Shown here: positions 47,715 to 59,867 of the stretch, piece by piece
How the letters are laid out: each line of letters begins with the position of its first letter
Position numbering within the stretch: the stretch's first letter is position 1
From: Certhia americana
Lineage: Eukaryota; Chordata; Aves; Passeriformes; Certhiidae
Direction: 5' to 3'
Assembly: GCA_018697195.1 (NCBI GenBank)
Contig: CM031857.1
Coordinates: forward strand, 67,109,053 to 67,173,052
DNA: 64,000 bases
Notes under the pieces: model-generated
Database searches by the model: none
Seen by the model: only the letters and a program-made list of their open reading frames with translations
Told to the model about the DNA's origin: nothing
Position numbers and translations under genes: made by a program

Positions 47715-50607
47715 GGTGCCCACAGTTCACCCAGTTTGAGAAAATTTAGCTTTAATAGTTAGCTTTTAATAGCTACAAAGTTTAAATTTTTCAGACTTGC
47801 CAAGGAGCTAGGAGCTATTCCATGATGACTGGAAGTACATCTTTCAGTTTTTTTCCTGAGACAAGAACATCATGTGGAATGCTGCTGCCTTTGGATATTC
47901 ATTGTCAGTGGTGTCAGTAGTGTCTGGTGTCAGGACCAGTGCTGGAACTTCCCTTTCACATGGTATGCTGTAAAAATAATGTGTCTCGGGTACTTTAACA
48001 TTCCAGGTACATGACTCTGATCTTCAGGAATACCAGTATGATCATCATCTTCCTTCTGAAACGAACAATGCTGGCTCCTTGTGCCTATATCTGAGGCCAC
48101 TAATGTTGGTCTATAGTATAGAAATCAATTCCATGTCTCTCTACCAAATGCTGCCATAATCTTTGGTCTTTGTGGTCTTATTCAGTAGTGCAAAATTGCA
48201 CTCTACTTCTCTCTCACAGTTCCTTTCAAAATAATGGTAGTGAGATTCTTAAGATTAATACTAAGGTATATAACAAGCTTTTAATTTACACTTGGAGTAT
48301 GAAATATTTTTATTTAGATTGAGAATTAGTATTAGGAATAATTTTTATTCATATTTAGATGCAGTAGAAACAGAATTTGAGAGCTATAGGATTTGGATTA
48401 CAACTCCCTTTTCTAGGTTTTGAGATAACATTCTGTAATGTTTTACAGACAATTTAATATATTACATGCATTTTTTTTTATTTCTAAAGCTTATTCTTTG
48501 AGATTTATTTATGAATGTCTAAAACCAAGACGCTTGAGTGCAGGGAAGATAAAAGCCATTGTCATCAAAGCTGCTACACATTCTTTTTCATGTTGTATCA
48601 TAGGCTCTTTAGGCCATAATAGTATGTTAAAAGGGTACTGTAAAGATGCTGTATCTGATGCTTCTGCCATTTCACATAAAAGCTTATGGGCTGTACAGCT
48701 CAGCTGGTGGTCCCAGGTGTATGTGCACTTTATTTCAGCAGGTATCACTAAGAAAAATTTATTATAGGCATAATAATTGCAGGAGAAAAAACATTGCTGT
48801 AATGGGAACTGCAGTATCATTAGCTTCTTTAAATTCTTTTTTTATCCAGGTTGTTGTCTTAATAGTGCCTTTCACAGATACATTAGATTAGCATACTCAT
48901 GGTGGGATCCATCTGCCAAAATGTAAGGCTCTAAAAATTAGACACACAATTCCAAGTTAGTCATCCTAAACTATACTGCCTTTTGAGATATATACACACC
49001 TCCAGAGGAATATTGAAATTAAACTCTTATTTTATGATAGGCTGAATTGCTTTTTAAATGTAGCTATCTCTCATTACTTCAAAGGGAATATAAAAGCACA
49101 AGCTTAGGTTCAGGTATGTAATTTTAAGTTAACTAGAATATTAAATTGGGACAAATGAATTCTTGATTGACTGTTACAAATCATTATTTTGTTTCTATAA
49201 AAACTTTCCCCAAATAATCTATTTTTATTTATATAGCACAATAGAAATAAAATTTTTATCATTTATCCCAGGAAAAGTGTCGAAGTGTGATAATACAGAT
49301 CCAAAATATGGGGAGTTTTACAGTATGGCAGCACACTGGCAAATGACCTAATCTCAAGGATTTTTTTCTTGAGCAATGTCACAAGGCATCAGAAAGAAGC
49401 AAGGCGTCCTCTTTTCAAAGGGATGGAATTGGTGATGCTGCTCTCTGGAGTTATATGGCTTTATGAGGAAGCCCAGCCTAGAGCTGCTTCTTTGGCTTCA
49501 TAGTTCTGCTGGGGTGCATGGTGGCTTTGCAGGACTAAATGTCATTTCCTGTGCCTGTGGCTGTTCTTGTGTTTCACTCTTCTGATGAACATGCAAACTG
49601 TTTTTAAGAACAAGAGGCTGGGGAGCACATGCTGCTGTGCCAGGCATACCATGTAACAAACAAAAGGAGTAATTTCCTTAGACAGAGAGGGGAGATGTGA
49701 AATTCTGGCAGAATAAGTGCTCTCTTGCATTGATAAAAATCAGACTGTCTTTATCTTTGTCCTCTGTGGTTTTACATATTTATGGAGACAAGGATCTTGG
49801 TTTATTCCTTTGCACTGTCAGCTAGCGTTAGCATCCCTAGCTGATATTATCTTATTTTGTTTTCATGCAAATAGACAAAAGCATGTTCCTTCCTAATAAG
49901 AAGAAGCAATTATACTTTAGACGAACCATGAATGCTGAAAATTTTATTTCTGTGCGGTTTTTAGGTACAGGTCACAAATAGGCTAAATTCTGGCATTGGT
50001 TTTGAGACCTGCAGGCAGGAACAGAGAATAAATACAGGCACCCAAGGAGTATCTTAAGTCAGGGAGATTGACTGTGAGCTAGTGGCCTGGGCCCTGCTGA
50101 GTTGTAATATCTGCTATAGAAAGCCTGAATTCTGAATTCTTTTTCAAAATAGTTTATAGGAATATTGGTTTATTTTCCGTTGTTTGAAGTGTGTTGTCAT
50201 AGTTATGTAGTGAATCATGCTGCCTAAAAATACTTTCTCTGTATTAATGTAAGGTAGTTTCAATCTTATATAATGTTATATAAGGCAGTTGAACCAACAC
50301 ATCTTCAAAGTCTTTAGTTCTTCAACTAGTTATAGATAAGCTGTTTGAAAAAAAATCTTTTTTCTTAGTTTTTGAAATTTTTTTTTAAGCAAAAATATTA
50401 GGATGGGGTGTTGGCTTACTGCTGCCTGAAGAAGCCTGTGCTCTGCTCTGCCTTTGCCAACACCATAGAATCTCAGTTGCAAAACTGGAGTCAAATGCTT
50501 GCTTGGCTCAGTGATCAGGGAGCAGTTCCAAATGCCCAGGCTGTGTAGCATTAAAGTTATGCAAAGTGTTTATGATGGTATCTAAGATATTACAACCTTT
50601 ACTTTCA

Positions 50608-50643
50608 TTTTCCAGAGAAACATCGTTATGTTTCTCTGGAAGA
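50608..50643. repeat. Perfect 14-bp-arm hairpin with 4-base loop
   Basis: TTCCAGAGAAACAT (50610-50623), loop CGTT (50624-50627), ATGTTTCTCTGGAA (50628-50641). All 14 pairs match; one G-T wobble and one further pair extend the stem to 50608-50643. The stem is too short for a classical microRNA precursor and no Pol III signals are evident. It may have arisen by a template-switch replication error that copied one arm from the other. Confidence 0.97.
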
Positions 50644-51844
50644 CAGAATGCCTTCAATTACCATTTCAGTATAAGTATTTTTGAAAGATTTGCTCCATGT
50701 TACCCAGGCAGTAGAAGGTATAAATTAAGCCATGTCTCTTTTATCCCGAACTAATATATTTGAACTGAGCTAGCCTGCTATCCTTGAAGATGTATTTTAT
50801 GGTCCCTTCTGTGAAAGCCTTAGAGACAATTACAATCAAATACTATACTTATGTCTTTAAATATATCTTACCCCAGTTTACAGACATAAAAGGATGGAAG
50901 CAGAAGTTCTGTTAGTATGAGAAGGTACATTTACCTTGAGGTAAAAAAAAATATTTTCACCTGATTAAAATGCTCTAAAAGTCAGGAGCTACCAGTTTTG
51001 GCATCCTACATTAGGGACAACATTGTAGCCAGTGACAAAACCCCATCTGTTTAAATGGGTCTCTCCAACATGTGGTTTGCCAGGCTGTTGTGAGAACTGC
51101 TATTTGCCACCTTACTCATGTATTTCTTCTTCTTCCTCTTGAAAAATGGTCATGGCCCTATCCATGCTGGTGCATCCTTTTTTATAGGCAGATGATTCAC
51201 TCATCTAATTTCCCCTCTGAATAATGCTTTTGAATCCAAGTGCTCTGATCTCCCTGAAACAACCTCCCCTAGGCTTCAGGCTCTATGAGGAGGAGAGTGA
51301 TGCTCCCTTTTTGCTCTAATACCTCTGATTTATTTTTTAATCTTTTTTTTTTCTGAAGATAAATATATACTTTATGATATAAATAACTCTTTAGGGCTGA
51401 AGTTTGGAAAAATCATAGCTGCTTAAACATTCAAGTAGTTCCAGGAATTTTTATAAAGTAGGAAGTAAAAGTGCATGTAAAGTAATTTTTAGAACCAGAT
51501 GGTCCAAACAAATTTGACCTCGTTTTGTTCAGGTCCACAAAGCAGTTTTTCATTTTTTAGAACAGTATCCCGTTAGTACAATATTAAAAACAATGTTCCT
51601 GGGCACCGTGTTCTCTCAAGAGCCTGATGCCTTGAAGTGAGGTCAGCATCATTTGTCTAAGAAGCTCAGATCTGGTGCTAATAGCAGTATTACTTCTCTG
51701 ATAGATTCTGCTTTTCCATAGTTCCATGCTGTTTCATGTTCCTTTAATCAAAATTTTTTGTAGTTCCCCTTTTTTCCCCAGTAGATTCTGACAAAATCCC
51801 CTGTTTTTATCTAGGATGGAACTACTGATATTTTGCTGTTGGCT

Positions 51845-52106
51845 GGGGAACGTCCTGAAGTTGTGTTGGAGAGGTTTAGCTTAGGTATCAGCAAAAGTTT
51901 CTTCACCCAGAGGGTGTTTGGGCACTGGGACAGGGTCTCCAGGGAAGTGGTCACAGCACTAGCCTGACAGAGCTCAAGAAGCATTTGGCCAATGTTCTCA
52001 GGCATACGGTGTGACTCTTGGGGATGTCATGTACAGGGCCAGGAGCTGGACTCCATGACCCCTGTGGGTCCCTTCCAACTCATCTTATTCTGTGATTATG
52101 GGATTT
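51845..52106 (+). mobile_element. CR1 LINE 3' end, well preserved
   Basis: It contains TTCTTCACCCAGAGGGTGTT TGGGCACTGGGACAGG, TCCAGGGAAGTGGTCACAGC, CTGACAGAGCTCAAGAAGCA and CATACGGTGTGACTCTTGGG. It ends with AGGAGCTGGACTCCATGACC CCTGTGGGTCCCTTCCAACT and ATTCTGTGATTATG. This is the 3' end of a common avian CR1 subfamily. The first part corresponds to the ORF2 C-terminus (FFTQRVFGHWDRVSREVV-like when read in frame), broken by small indels. 5'-truncated. Confidence 0.92.
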
Positions 52107-52932
52107 TTCAATGACATGTGACTTTTACTTCCCATCAGAAACCTCCTGCCTCTTGGAAGAAGGATGTATGCCATCAGATTCTTTCTTTTTTTGGCATTAC
52201 TATTGCAATCAGTTTACCAGCAAGGACACCCATCATCTCATATATGATGATGCAGAGAATTGTCAAGTGTGCATAATCCAGAGGTACATACCTGTCATTC
52301 AGAACAAATGAAAGAAAATGTGCTTGGCTGTATGCAAGAATAGTAGAAAAGCAGGATTTGGGGCAGAGGGAAAGCTTTGCAATGCTGATTGAGAAACCCA
52401 CTCTAAGTTCTGGAGTTCAATTTGAGTGATAGCTGCAAGCCTAACTTGAATTCTGGCATGACTTACCGTGTCTTATTCCCTGTCTGAATACAATGGTCAC
52501 AGAAGCTGAGCTCTTAATTAGTATAAACCAATGCCATTTGTCCCAAAGTTTCATTAGATATTGAGGAAAGTAAAGGCCATCTGAATACAGGATAAGCTTC
52601 TTCAGATGGAGAAGTGGAATTTTTATCATCTCACCCAGCATGGCTCCTTGCAGCAGACCATGTCCTGAATACAGCTGTGCAGGGATCTGCTGCTTCTCCC
52701 AGCCACTCACAGGGACTCATTTGTTCAGCAAGCATGTCTGGGAAAACTTATTTTAGGCCCTACAGATGCCTCCTCACTGCTTGTTGCAAGACACATTAAT
52801 GGATCATATCAGGAACTTAGAAAGGATTGTCCTGTTCTCTCCATACTACTGGGAATTCGTGCCTGCAACTGTGGAGAGGCTTTGCCTATGTTAAGGAGAC
52901 ATAAGAGCCTTCTCTCACAGGATCCCCTGTTC
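52107..52932. other. Spacer between CR1 and LTR, nothing recognised
   Basis: Frames of 60-90 codons on both strands, no domain. No repeat match noticed. Confidence 0.55.
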
Positions 52933-53230
52933 TGTTATGCCAATGTACCCTGTTCTGCTCCCTCAGTCAGCCCTGTTAATCCCCTCTCCACTGTGTCCCT
53001 CAATCACTCCCTCCCAGTTTCCCCATTGGCTCCCATACCCCAATCCCACCTTTGTAGCCCGATGCCCCCTGACAATTGGTCCCTGATGCTCTCCCAGCCC
53101 CCAGCACCCACATACTTAAACCTGAACCATTCCCATGAGCCTGCCTTTCACCCTGAACTGTCTGTACGTGTGCCTGGAACAAACATCTCTGTGAAACTCA
53201 TACAAAGGCCCTTCCTGCTTCTCTTTAACA
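52933..53230 (+). mobile_element. Avian ERV LTR, about 298 bp, TGTTA...TAACA ends
   Basis: The segment is C-rich, unlike its surroundings, and has LTR architecture. It has inverted ends TGTTA (52933) and TAACA (53230), two ATTGG (inverted CCAAT) boxes near 53025 and 53076, and a TATA-like TACTTAAACC at about 53112. About 65 bases further comes GGAACAAACATC, a decayed AATAAA polyadenylation region, followed by CTGTGAAACTCATACAAAGG CC. This agrees with my recollection of a songbird retroviral LTR of this length. No target-site duplication is obvious and no internal region adjoins. The 145-codon Pro/Ser-rich frame over it (52882-53319) is the longest in the window but is explained by the LTR. 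Confidence 0.65.
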
Positions 53231-56200
53231 TTACCACATTAACAGCTATCTCGGTTGCAACATGCAACTTTGTCAAGGGAATAGGAATTCAAGTTATTCA
53301 CTCAGGTTTGTTGATATGAAAAACTTTGTAGGATCACACTTCAGTGAGACACTAATAGCAAGAAAGTGGAACTAGATAGTTTCTAATATGTATCATTTTC
53401 TCATGGTATCACTGTCTGGGGTACTTGTCATATCTTAGACATTGTAACATCCAGATATTGAATTGTGATTCACAGAGTGACTAAGCAAGCTGCCTTACAA
53501 TTCACTGAAACTATTGCTTTCTCTAGAGAGAGATTATTTTCATATTATAAATAATTAAACTGCATGATTCATTGTCACATGATATTGTGGAGGCCAAAAT
53601 GGGTTCACATCCGTCAGCATCTGTTAAAATGGTTATCTGGATGCAGCCTCTGTTGTAGGAAGTACACTCTTACTGGAGTATGGGAGGTATGTCAAGGTCC
53701 ATTCAGATCTCTCAAAGTTACAGGACGTCATGTTCTGTGACTTAAACTTTGTAGACCATTCAAAACTTTCAGATCCTATGTATGCCCACTTCTCCCAAGC
53801 ATCAGTTACAAGCCACTTTTCAAGACAGGCACTTGAGCAGAATTGATCTTTGGTAGTACTCAAATTGGCTGATTTTGCGTCCTTATCATTACAGGCTCAA
53901 GATAAACTGCATTTGACAGATATTATCCAATAAGAAAATTCTTACTGACATAAGGCAGAGTTTACTTTTCCCAACAATTTTATTTTATGAGTTCAAAATG
54001 GCTTAAGGCTTGGATGATTTCTTGACATAAATCAATATATTTCAGAGATCTGAGAAATATTTTTGTTTGTTTCTGAGCTCCTAATTTCCTCTGTTCTTTG
54101 ACATTATCATGAAAGAAAATATTCTGGAGGACATTTCCCAGCCTCCATCAGAGGAATGAACTTCTATCACAATGCAAAGCACCAGTCGGTCAGATAAAGA
54201 TTTTAGCTGACTGTTTGCTTGGTTGCAGAAGACAAAGAGAAAATGATGGTCAATTTCTATGAACTCATCATTTAATCATTACTTTCCAGGCATAGCTATC
54301 CCACTACTCTACTATCTTTGACCTTGCAAACATAGATATGCAGTTCAATGATTAGGAATTTCTTAACTTCATTATGTTCCAGCTTCCCATCTTGCTAAGA
54401 AGAAGAGAGAAAGTTTGCCTTTGTAATAAATTTTGGGTCCTCAAGTGCAAGTTGATGTAGGAATTACAATATGATCCCCTAGAGGAATGATTGGTCCAGT
54501 ATTGTATATTGTGAGAATTTCACCTACATTAAGCAGCCTGGGGGAACTTCCTAGTTCCAAGTGTGAGTTTCTGCCATTACAGCTCCTCACCCTTTTTCTT
54601 CCCATCTTCTTCTTTTCTTTGTGCTTTCTTACAGGAAGCTTGGACAAACACAGCTGTGCAAGGGAGTAAGAGGAAAAGTCAAGGAGTGAGAAGGTCTTTT
54701 TTTTTCTCTTTGTTTTATGTGTGTATTTTTCTAAATCTTAAGATGTTACAGTATTTAACAGAACATTTGAAATTCCTCTTGTCTATTCTTTGAGTCTAGG
54801 ACATATGATGTATTCATTTTGAGCATGAAATTATTTGCAGGACTATCTTCCTATATGGTATGTAGGATAACAGGAGACTAGTAACATAGGTATACAGGGA
54901 ATTCTATTTGGCAATGAATCCAACAAATATGAACAGGGTGATGGGGTTTTGCCTTCATTATTTTCATGGGGGGAACATAACTAAGCTAACACTAGAGCCT
55001 CTCCTTTTGTTGTTCCTGCTCATGTTCTTCACAGCCAGTCTCTAATCCTCCTTTGATCTTCCTGGTATTTATTCCAAGTCACCCACAGGGCTCTGTGATT
55101 TAGAGCCAAAGTTTCTAGGGTTTAATTTCCCTGAAGGGTGCTCTCCAAGGTTATGAGTAGAAGACCTCTTTTGGAGAGGAGACTAAATGTAACCCTGATG
55201 TAGAAAAAATTCTGAAAAGCAAGAAAGAGAACAGAAAATATGTTTTCTTTCCCACATTTTATTAAAGTGAAGGAGTTCTCTGTTTTTTCCAGACTAAATT
55301 TTTTTTTCAACAAAGGTGACAGATGGAGGGCTTGTACAGAATGATTTGATGGCATATATAGTAAGTATTTTCTGAGAAACTAGTGAGTCAAAAAGAGGCC
55401 TCTTAGGCAACTTCCACCAAAAAGCCATCTGATAGATGGAAGCTTGCAGATAAAAACAAGCTCTGAAATGAAGTTTGCTGCCCTTGACCATTCTGTGATA
55501 GACACATCAGTCACGTTTTTATTTTTGCATCATTACCTTCTAGAAAACCTTGCTGCACTTGCAGAAGCCTGCTCACAAAATCTTTTAATCAGAGAAGATA
55601 AATGACAGATTGACAGGTCCTGTTTCAGTTTCAGCTCTGTATCTGTGCAGTATTTACTGACTCTATGACTGTGCTTTCAGGCTGACAGCATCAGTCTCAC
55701 CTGACAACCTCTCTGTTAGCTTCACTGCCAAATAACCTTTCAAGTAATAACTTGAATATAATATATTCTTTCAGCAAAATGGTAATTTATAAAGGTTTAA
55801 GGAACTGGTGGTTTGTCCAAGAACAGCTTTTAGAGCTGGGCATTTTCATTGTTAGAATAGGGGCTGAGAGTGGAGACTATGACAATTGTATTTACTTAGA
55901 AGTATATTGCAATTTTATTATTATAGTTCAGGTAGATACTCTGCTGAGATATTTGAAAAGGCATAATTTGCATGTTGAAAAGATCCAATTTGCAAGTTTA
56001 TGAGGAGGTTTTTTATTGAAATGACATGGATAATGGCTTAACTCTTTATGTTATCAAAAAATACAAAGGGAATGTGTCATGAGAGTACCTTGAAAAAGAA
56101 GAAAATAGCATAGTGAATCACTCAGCACCATTTCCACAATTCACTGATCAGTTTCTACTGTTCTAGTTCACCTCAATTTAAAATAAAAATTTTTGAAAGG

Positions 56201-56794
56201 TAATATATGCTTATCTCAACTAAAATGCAAGAATTCTAAAGCTATTTATTTCCTAAATAAAGGAGCTATAAGGCTAAAATAATTTAAGGCAACCTTTTTT
56301 TTAGCCCATAATTAAAATAAGATATGGGTAGAATATGCAAACTTCTGCCCTGTACGGTTCCACACTTTCCGTCTTAGTAGCTTCTGTGGGCTAACCAATT
56401 AACACAAAGGTCATTGTTCTCATTTTTCCAGTATCAACAGAACATTAAAGCAGCACATCTGTGATTATGTTTGTAGACAAGGGATGCTGCAGCTAAGATG
56501 AAATTTCACTTTCACAAAGGCTAAGACCAAAGTGCATAAACTTAGCAAATAATCTACTGTGCATGAAACTTTTCTGAAAGGAGACAAAAGGAACTATCAC
56601 AAAAGCACATGCAAGGATATTACACACAAGCAAGGATAAGTGCAAATGGGGATGGCCTTTATATTTTCATCAAAGGTGCATCTGAAAATTTGTGTGTGAG
56701 AAGTTAATAGCATGAGTCAAATGCCAAATGCTACAACAATAATGTGTAGATGCAAGTACTGTGAGCTGGTTTGCTGTTGTGTTGCTCTCTACAA
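53231..56794. other. Non-coding stretch, nothing recognised
   Basis: AT-rich, frames up to 83 codons, no recognisable gene. A T-rich tract lies near 54697-54712. No CR1 or LTR. Confidence 0.6.
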
Positions 56795-57118
56795 CTACCT
56801 GAAAGGAGCTTACAGTGAGATTGGTGTCAGCTTCTTCTCCCAGACAACAAGTGTCAGGACGAGATGAAATGGGCTCAAGTTGTGCTGGAGGGGTTTATAC
56901 TAGATGTTAAGATTTTGGGTTTTTTTTCATGGAAGGGTTTGTAAAGCATTGAAACAGACTGAAGAGGGAAGTGGTGGAAGTGTTCAAGAAACATACGTGG
57001 ATAGGGCACTTGAGGACACGCTTTAATGGTGAATATGGATGTGCTGATGGGTTCATGTCCAGACATGATCTAGGTGATCTTAAAGGTCTTTTACAACCTT
57101 AACGGTTCTATATGACTA
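56795..57118 (+). mobile_element. CR1 LINE 3' end, plus orientation
   Basis: It begins with AACTACCTGAAAGGAGCTTA, AGTGAGATTGGTGTCAGCTT CTTCTCCCAGACAACAAGTG and AAATGGGCTCAAGTTGTGCT. It passes GGGAAGTGGTGGAAGTGTTC and ends ATGATCTAGGTGATCTTAAA GGTCTTTTACAACCTTAACG GTTCTATATGA. This is the C-terminal ORF2 region plus 3' UTR of CR1, diverged by point changes and small indels. The canonical tandem octamer at the tip is reduced to one altered copy. Confidence 0.88.
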
Positions 57119-57205
57119 TTGTGTTGATGCTTAGCTTAACTGCAAATGTGTTCTTTTGGACAATGCTGGTAGGAGGACTACATTCATTCATGGTTTGCTC
57201 TCTTT

Positions 57206-57370
57206 ATCATAGAATCCTAGAATGGTTTGGGTTGGAAGGCACCTTGAAGATCACTCAGTTCCAGCCCCCCTGCCATGGGTATGGACACCTTCCACTAGAC
57301 CACGTTGCTCCAACTCCCATCCAAACTGGCCTCAAACACTTCCAAGAATGGAGCATCCAGAAATTCTAGG
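57206..57370 (-). mobile_element. CR1 LINE 3' end, minus orientation
   Basis: It starts with ATCATAGAATCCTAGAATGG TTTGGGTTGGAAGGCACCTT, the reverse complement of the CR1 tail, and continues GAAGATCACTCAGTTCCAGC, CCCTGCCATGGGTATGGACA CCTTCCACTAGACCACGTTG. It ends near GGAGCATCCAGAAATTCT. Better preserved than its plus-strand neighbour and of a different subfamily. Heavily 5'-truncated (about 165 bp). Confidence 0.93.
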
Positions 57371-58229
57371 GGCTATAGCTGGGTTAAGAAAAGGACTCAT
57401 TAATGCAGAGGATCGTGTGAGAACACTTAAAGAAGTTTTTCTCAGGTTTCTGACTGCTTCTGCTTGCACCAGAAATATAAGAGACAAACTCAATATTTTT
57501 TTTATAACCAAATGATAACTTTTCTTTAGATTTCATCAAGAATATCAGTGCTAATATTAAAGAAAAGGAAGAAATTTTTTATTTCACTTGAGTTTGGGCT
57601 TGAATAATGACAGGAGGCCAAAAGGATTCTTATTTTAACTAAATCATTTCTCTGTGTCCTCCATGTAATTGACTTCTAATGCCACAAAGTATGATCCTTC
57701 TCACCTCATTTGATTTCTCATTAATACAGTGTAATGCCGACTTTCATTTCCAGGAATTATTGCATCAAATGTAATTTTTGATTGAGTGGAACTGTACCTC
57801 AAAAAAAGTGACATTATGCATAAACATACAAGCCAAAGAATTCAATGAAGAAATCTGGTGCTCCAAGTTAAGTCCTGTTGCATAAGAATGGCTAAAGACA
57901 TCTTCAGATATGTTTGAAATGAAAGAACAGAGGTGAATGAAGTTTTGAAATCGTATTCCTTCTGAGTTATCTATTGTTGGGAGGAGGAATTAATGCTAGA
58001 AATGGGTCAAGGGGTCTACAGATTTGTGACATGGGTGCTGAATGAACTAAACTGTTGGGCTTAAGGAGCCAATAGTTCAAAGTCTAACAGGTAGCAAATG
58101 GAATAAAGTATTTGCAGGGTTTGCTATGGGGCCCCAAGTTCTTCATGACCAATCTGGATTATGTTAAGGAACATGCCCTCAACAATTAATGGTAGACAAG
58201 CACTTGGAGTAAATGGCTGGTGAGAACAT
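57371..58229. other. Spacer between CR1 copies
   Basis: No gene. The part after about 58125 may still be weakly CR1-derived, but I could not anchor it. Confidence 0.5.
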
Positions 58230-58570
58230 CTGCCATTTTCAGGGTCCTTGACCAGCTGGAGGAATGGGCTGACAAGGGCCTCTAGAAGTTTAAAGATGGA
58301 TGCAAAGTTCTGGAGCACAACAACCACGTTGAGAAGTGCAGACTGGGAACTGACTGGTGAGGTCACAGCTTTGCTGAGAAGGACCTGAGGTCCTCATAGA
58401 CAGTAAAATGATCATGAGTCAGCACCACGTCTGTGTGGCAATGAAGGCTGGCCATCTGGGCTGTGGTGACAAGAGCATAAGCAGGGGACCTAAGACTGTG
58501 AGTGTACCCCTTTGCTTGACATTTGTCAGACCACATCTGGAGTTCAATTTGCTTTTGGGATAGACGGTCT
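58230..58570 (+). mobile_element. Decayed internal CR1 ORF2 fragment
   Basis: Plus-strand translation, ignoring stops and frame breaks, gives DQLEEWADKGL, KF, RLGTDW, FAEKDLRSS, and LSDHIWSSICFWD. These appear in the order and spacing of the CR1 ORF2 region downstream of the RT catalytic core (usual forms RLERWADRNLMKF, SSAEKDLGVLV, LVRPHLEYCVQFW). At the nucleotide level CAGACCACATCTGGAGTTCA and GCTGAGAAGGACCTGAGG are diagnostic. At least six stop codons; no 3' tail. Confidence 0.75.
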
Positions 58571-59788
58571 TCAGAATTCTGATAAGAATTCTTCTGTGAA
58601 TGTAAAAAAAAAGAATTTGCAAAGTAACAATTGAGAATATTATTTGGCACAGAACTGTGACGTATGGTGTTTTTTTTCTAAAAATTATCTCTATACTTCA
58701 TAAATGGATTGATTTCTGCTTCATTATGTTTTATAAGATTTCTAGCTGAGGACATGAGATATCTTTGGGGATGGATAAGCAATGTGATAGCCTTAAGGCA
58801 GTAACTTTTATATGAAGCTGTATGAAATTTTCCGAGATAATGAAGAGGAAGAAAAATGTGAAGAATTTATTTTTCGGGTTTGGAGATTTCCAAGAAGAAG
58901 AGCTACTTGGCTTTAAATTGAAGCACAAGCAGGAAACATAACTTTGTATTATTAACTGTATTGGAGTGAAAATTAACCTAGTGAATGCCTAGAAATGTGC
59001 AAAATTTACAGATCGGTGTCAGTGTGTTTATGTTTTCAGATACTATGGCAATGTTATCTATTTTCAGCTGGCTTGTTTTACCTAATTTTTTTATTGTTTC
59101 AGCATGTTGACTTTCTACCTGCATCTTTGCATCAAGAAAACCATCTAAGCAAGAAATCATCTTTGGTTTTGCTACAAATATGGAATAAACTTTGGGTTTG
59201 CTATAAGCATGGATTAAAATCATAAAAATCATTGAAGGTGTCATTTTTTCCAGTTTCCGCTGAAACTTGCAGTTGATTTTGATGGGGTGTGAGTACAATG
59301 ATGTCTTAGGTTGATTGGAATACTTATGTAGAAACAGAGATACAGAACCATAGATTCTTCTAACAATTTTATGTAGAGTTTCAAGAAAATGTGCTCCATT
59401 ACTTCAAAATCAAAACAGGATTTTTTAAAATGAAAGACTAGCACAAAAAAACCCCCAAAACAAACAAATAAAAAACCCCAGTGAAAACCATAAAACCATA
59501 ACAAATACTTCTCCAGCACTGCTTGCATGAAGTTTTTTGGTCGCCACAATCTATCTTATACCTGACTTCCACAAGTCATCTAGGATACCTTGCTGTCTCA
59601 TTATTAATCAATCTCCTACTATTTAGAAACCACTCATTCTGCTGCACTTTCATTGCTAAGACTCTGAGTGGGCGTCTAATGAAACTTTTTAAGGAAAATG
59701 TTTAGACTGTATTTTCAGGCGGTTTGAAAAAAAATTAAATTTGAATTTGAATTTAGGGTGTAAGATCAACGAGACTTGTCATACACTA

Positions 59789-59867
59789 ATGCTCTCCAGC
59801 ATTACTCTGTTTTTATACAAATGCTCTCCAGCATTACTCTCCATCTGGTTACTCTGTTTTTATACAA
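59789..59867. repeat. Nested tandem duplication, 32-bp and 47-bp units
   Basis: Unit 1 (59789-59820) and unit 2 (59821-59867) share ATGCTCTCCAGCATTACTCT at the left and CTGTTTTTATACAA at the right. Unit 2 carries 15 extra bases bounded by repeated TTACTCT. Unit 1 is what unit 2 becomes if recombination between the two TTACTCT copies removes the middle. Otherwise the copies are identical. Confidence 0.93.

Larger units (their letters stand above)
43271..51844. other. Long non-coding stretch, almost repeat-free
   Basis: More than 8 kb with no confident gene or transposon. Small items: (GAAA)n near 44025-44041, T14 at 45481-45494, a 22-bp hairpin at 47693-47714 and a strong hairpin at 50608-50643 (both listed). 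Overlapping 109- and 103-codon frames near 48438-48820 have no domain and are on opposite strands, typical of chance. Confidence 0.6.

Noticed and set aside
52882..53319. 145-codon Pro/Ser-rich open frame as a gene
   Set aside because: It overlaps the C-rich LTR at 52933-53230, which explains its composition and length; no domain or start context supports a gene.
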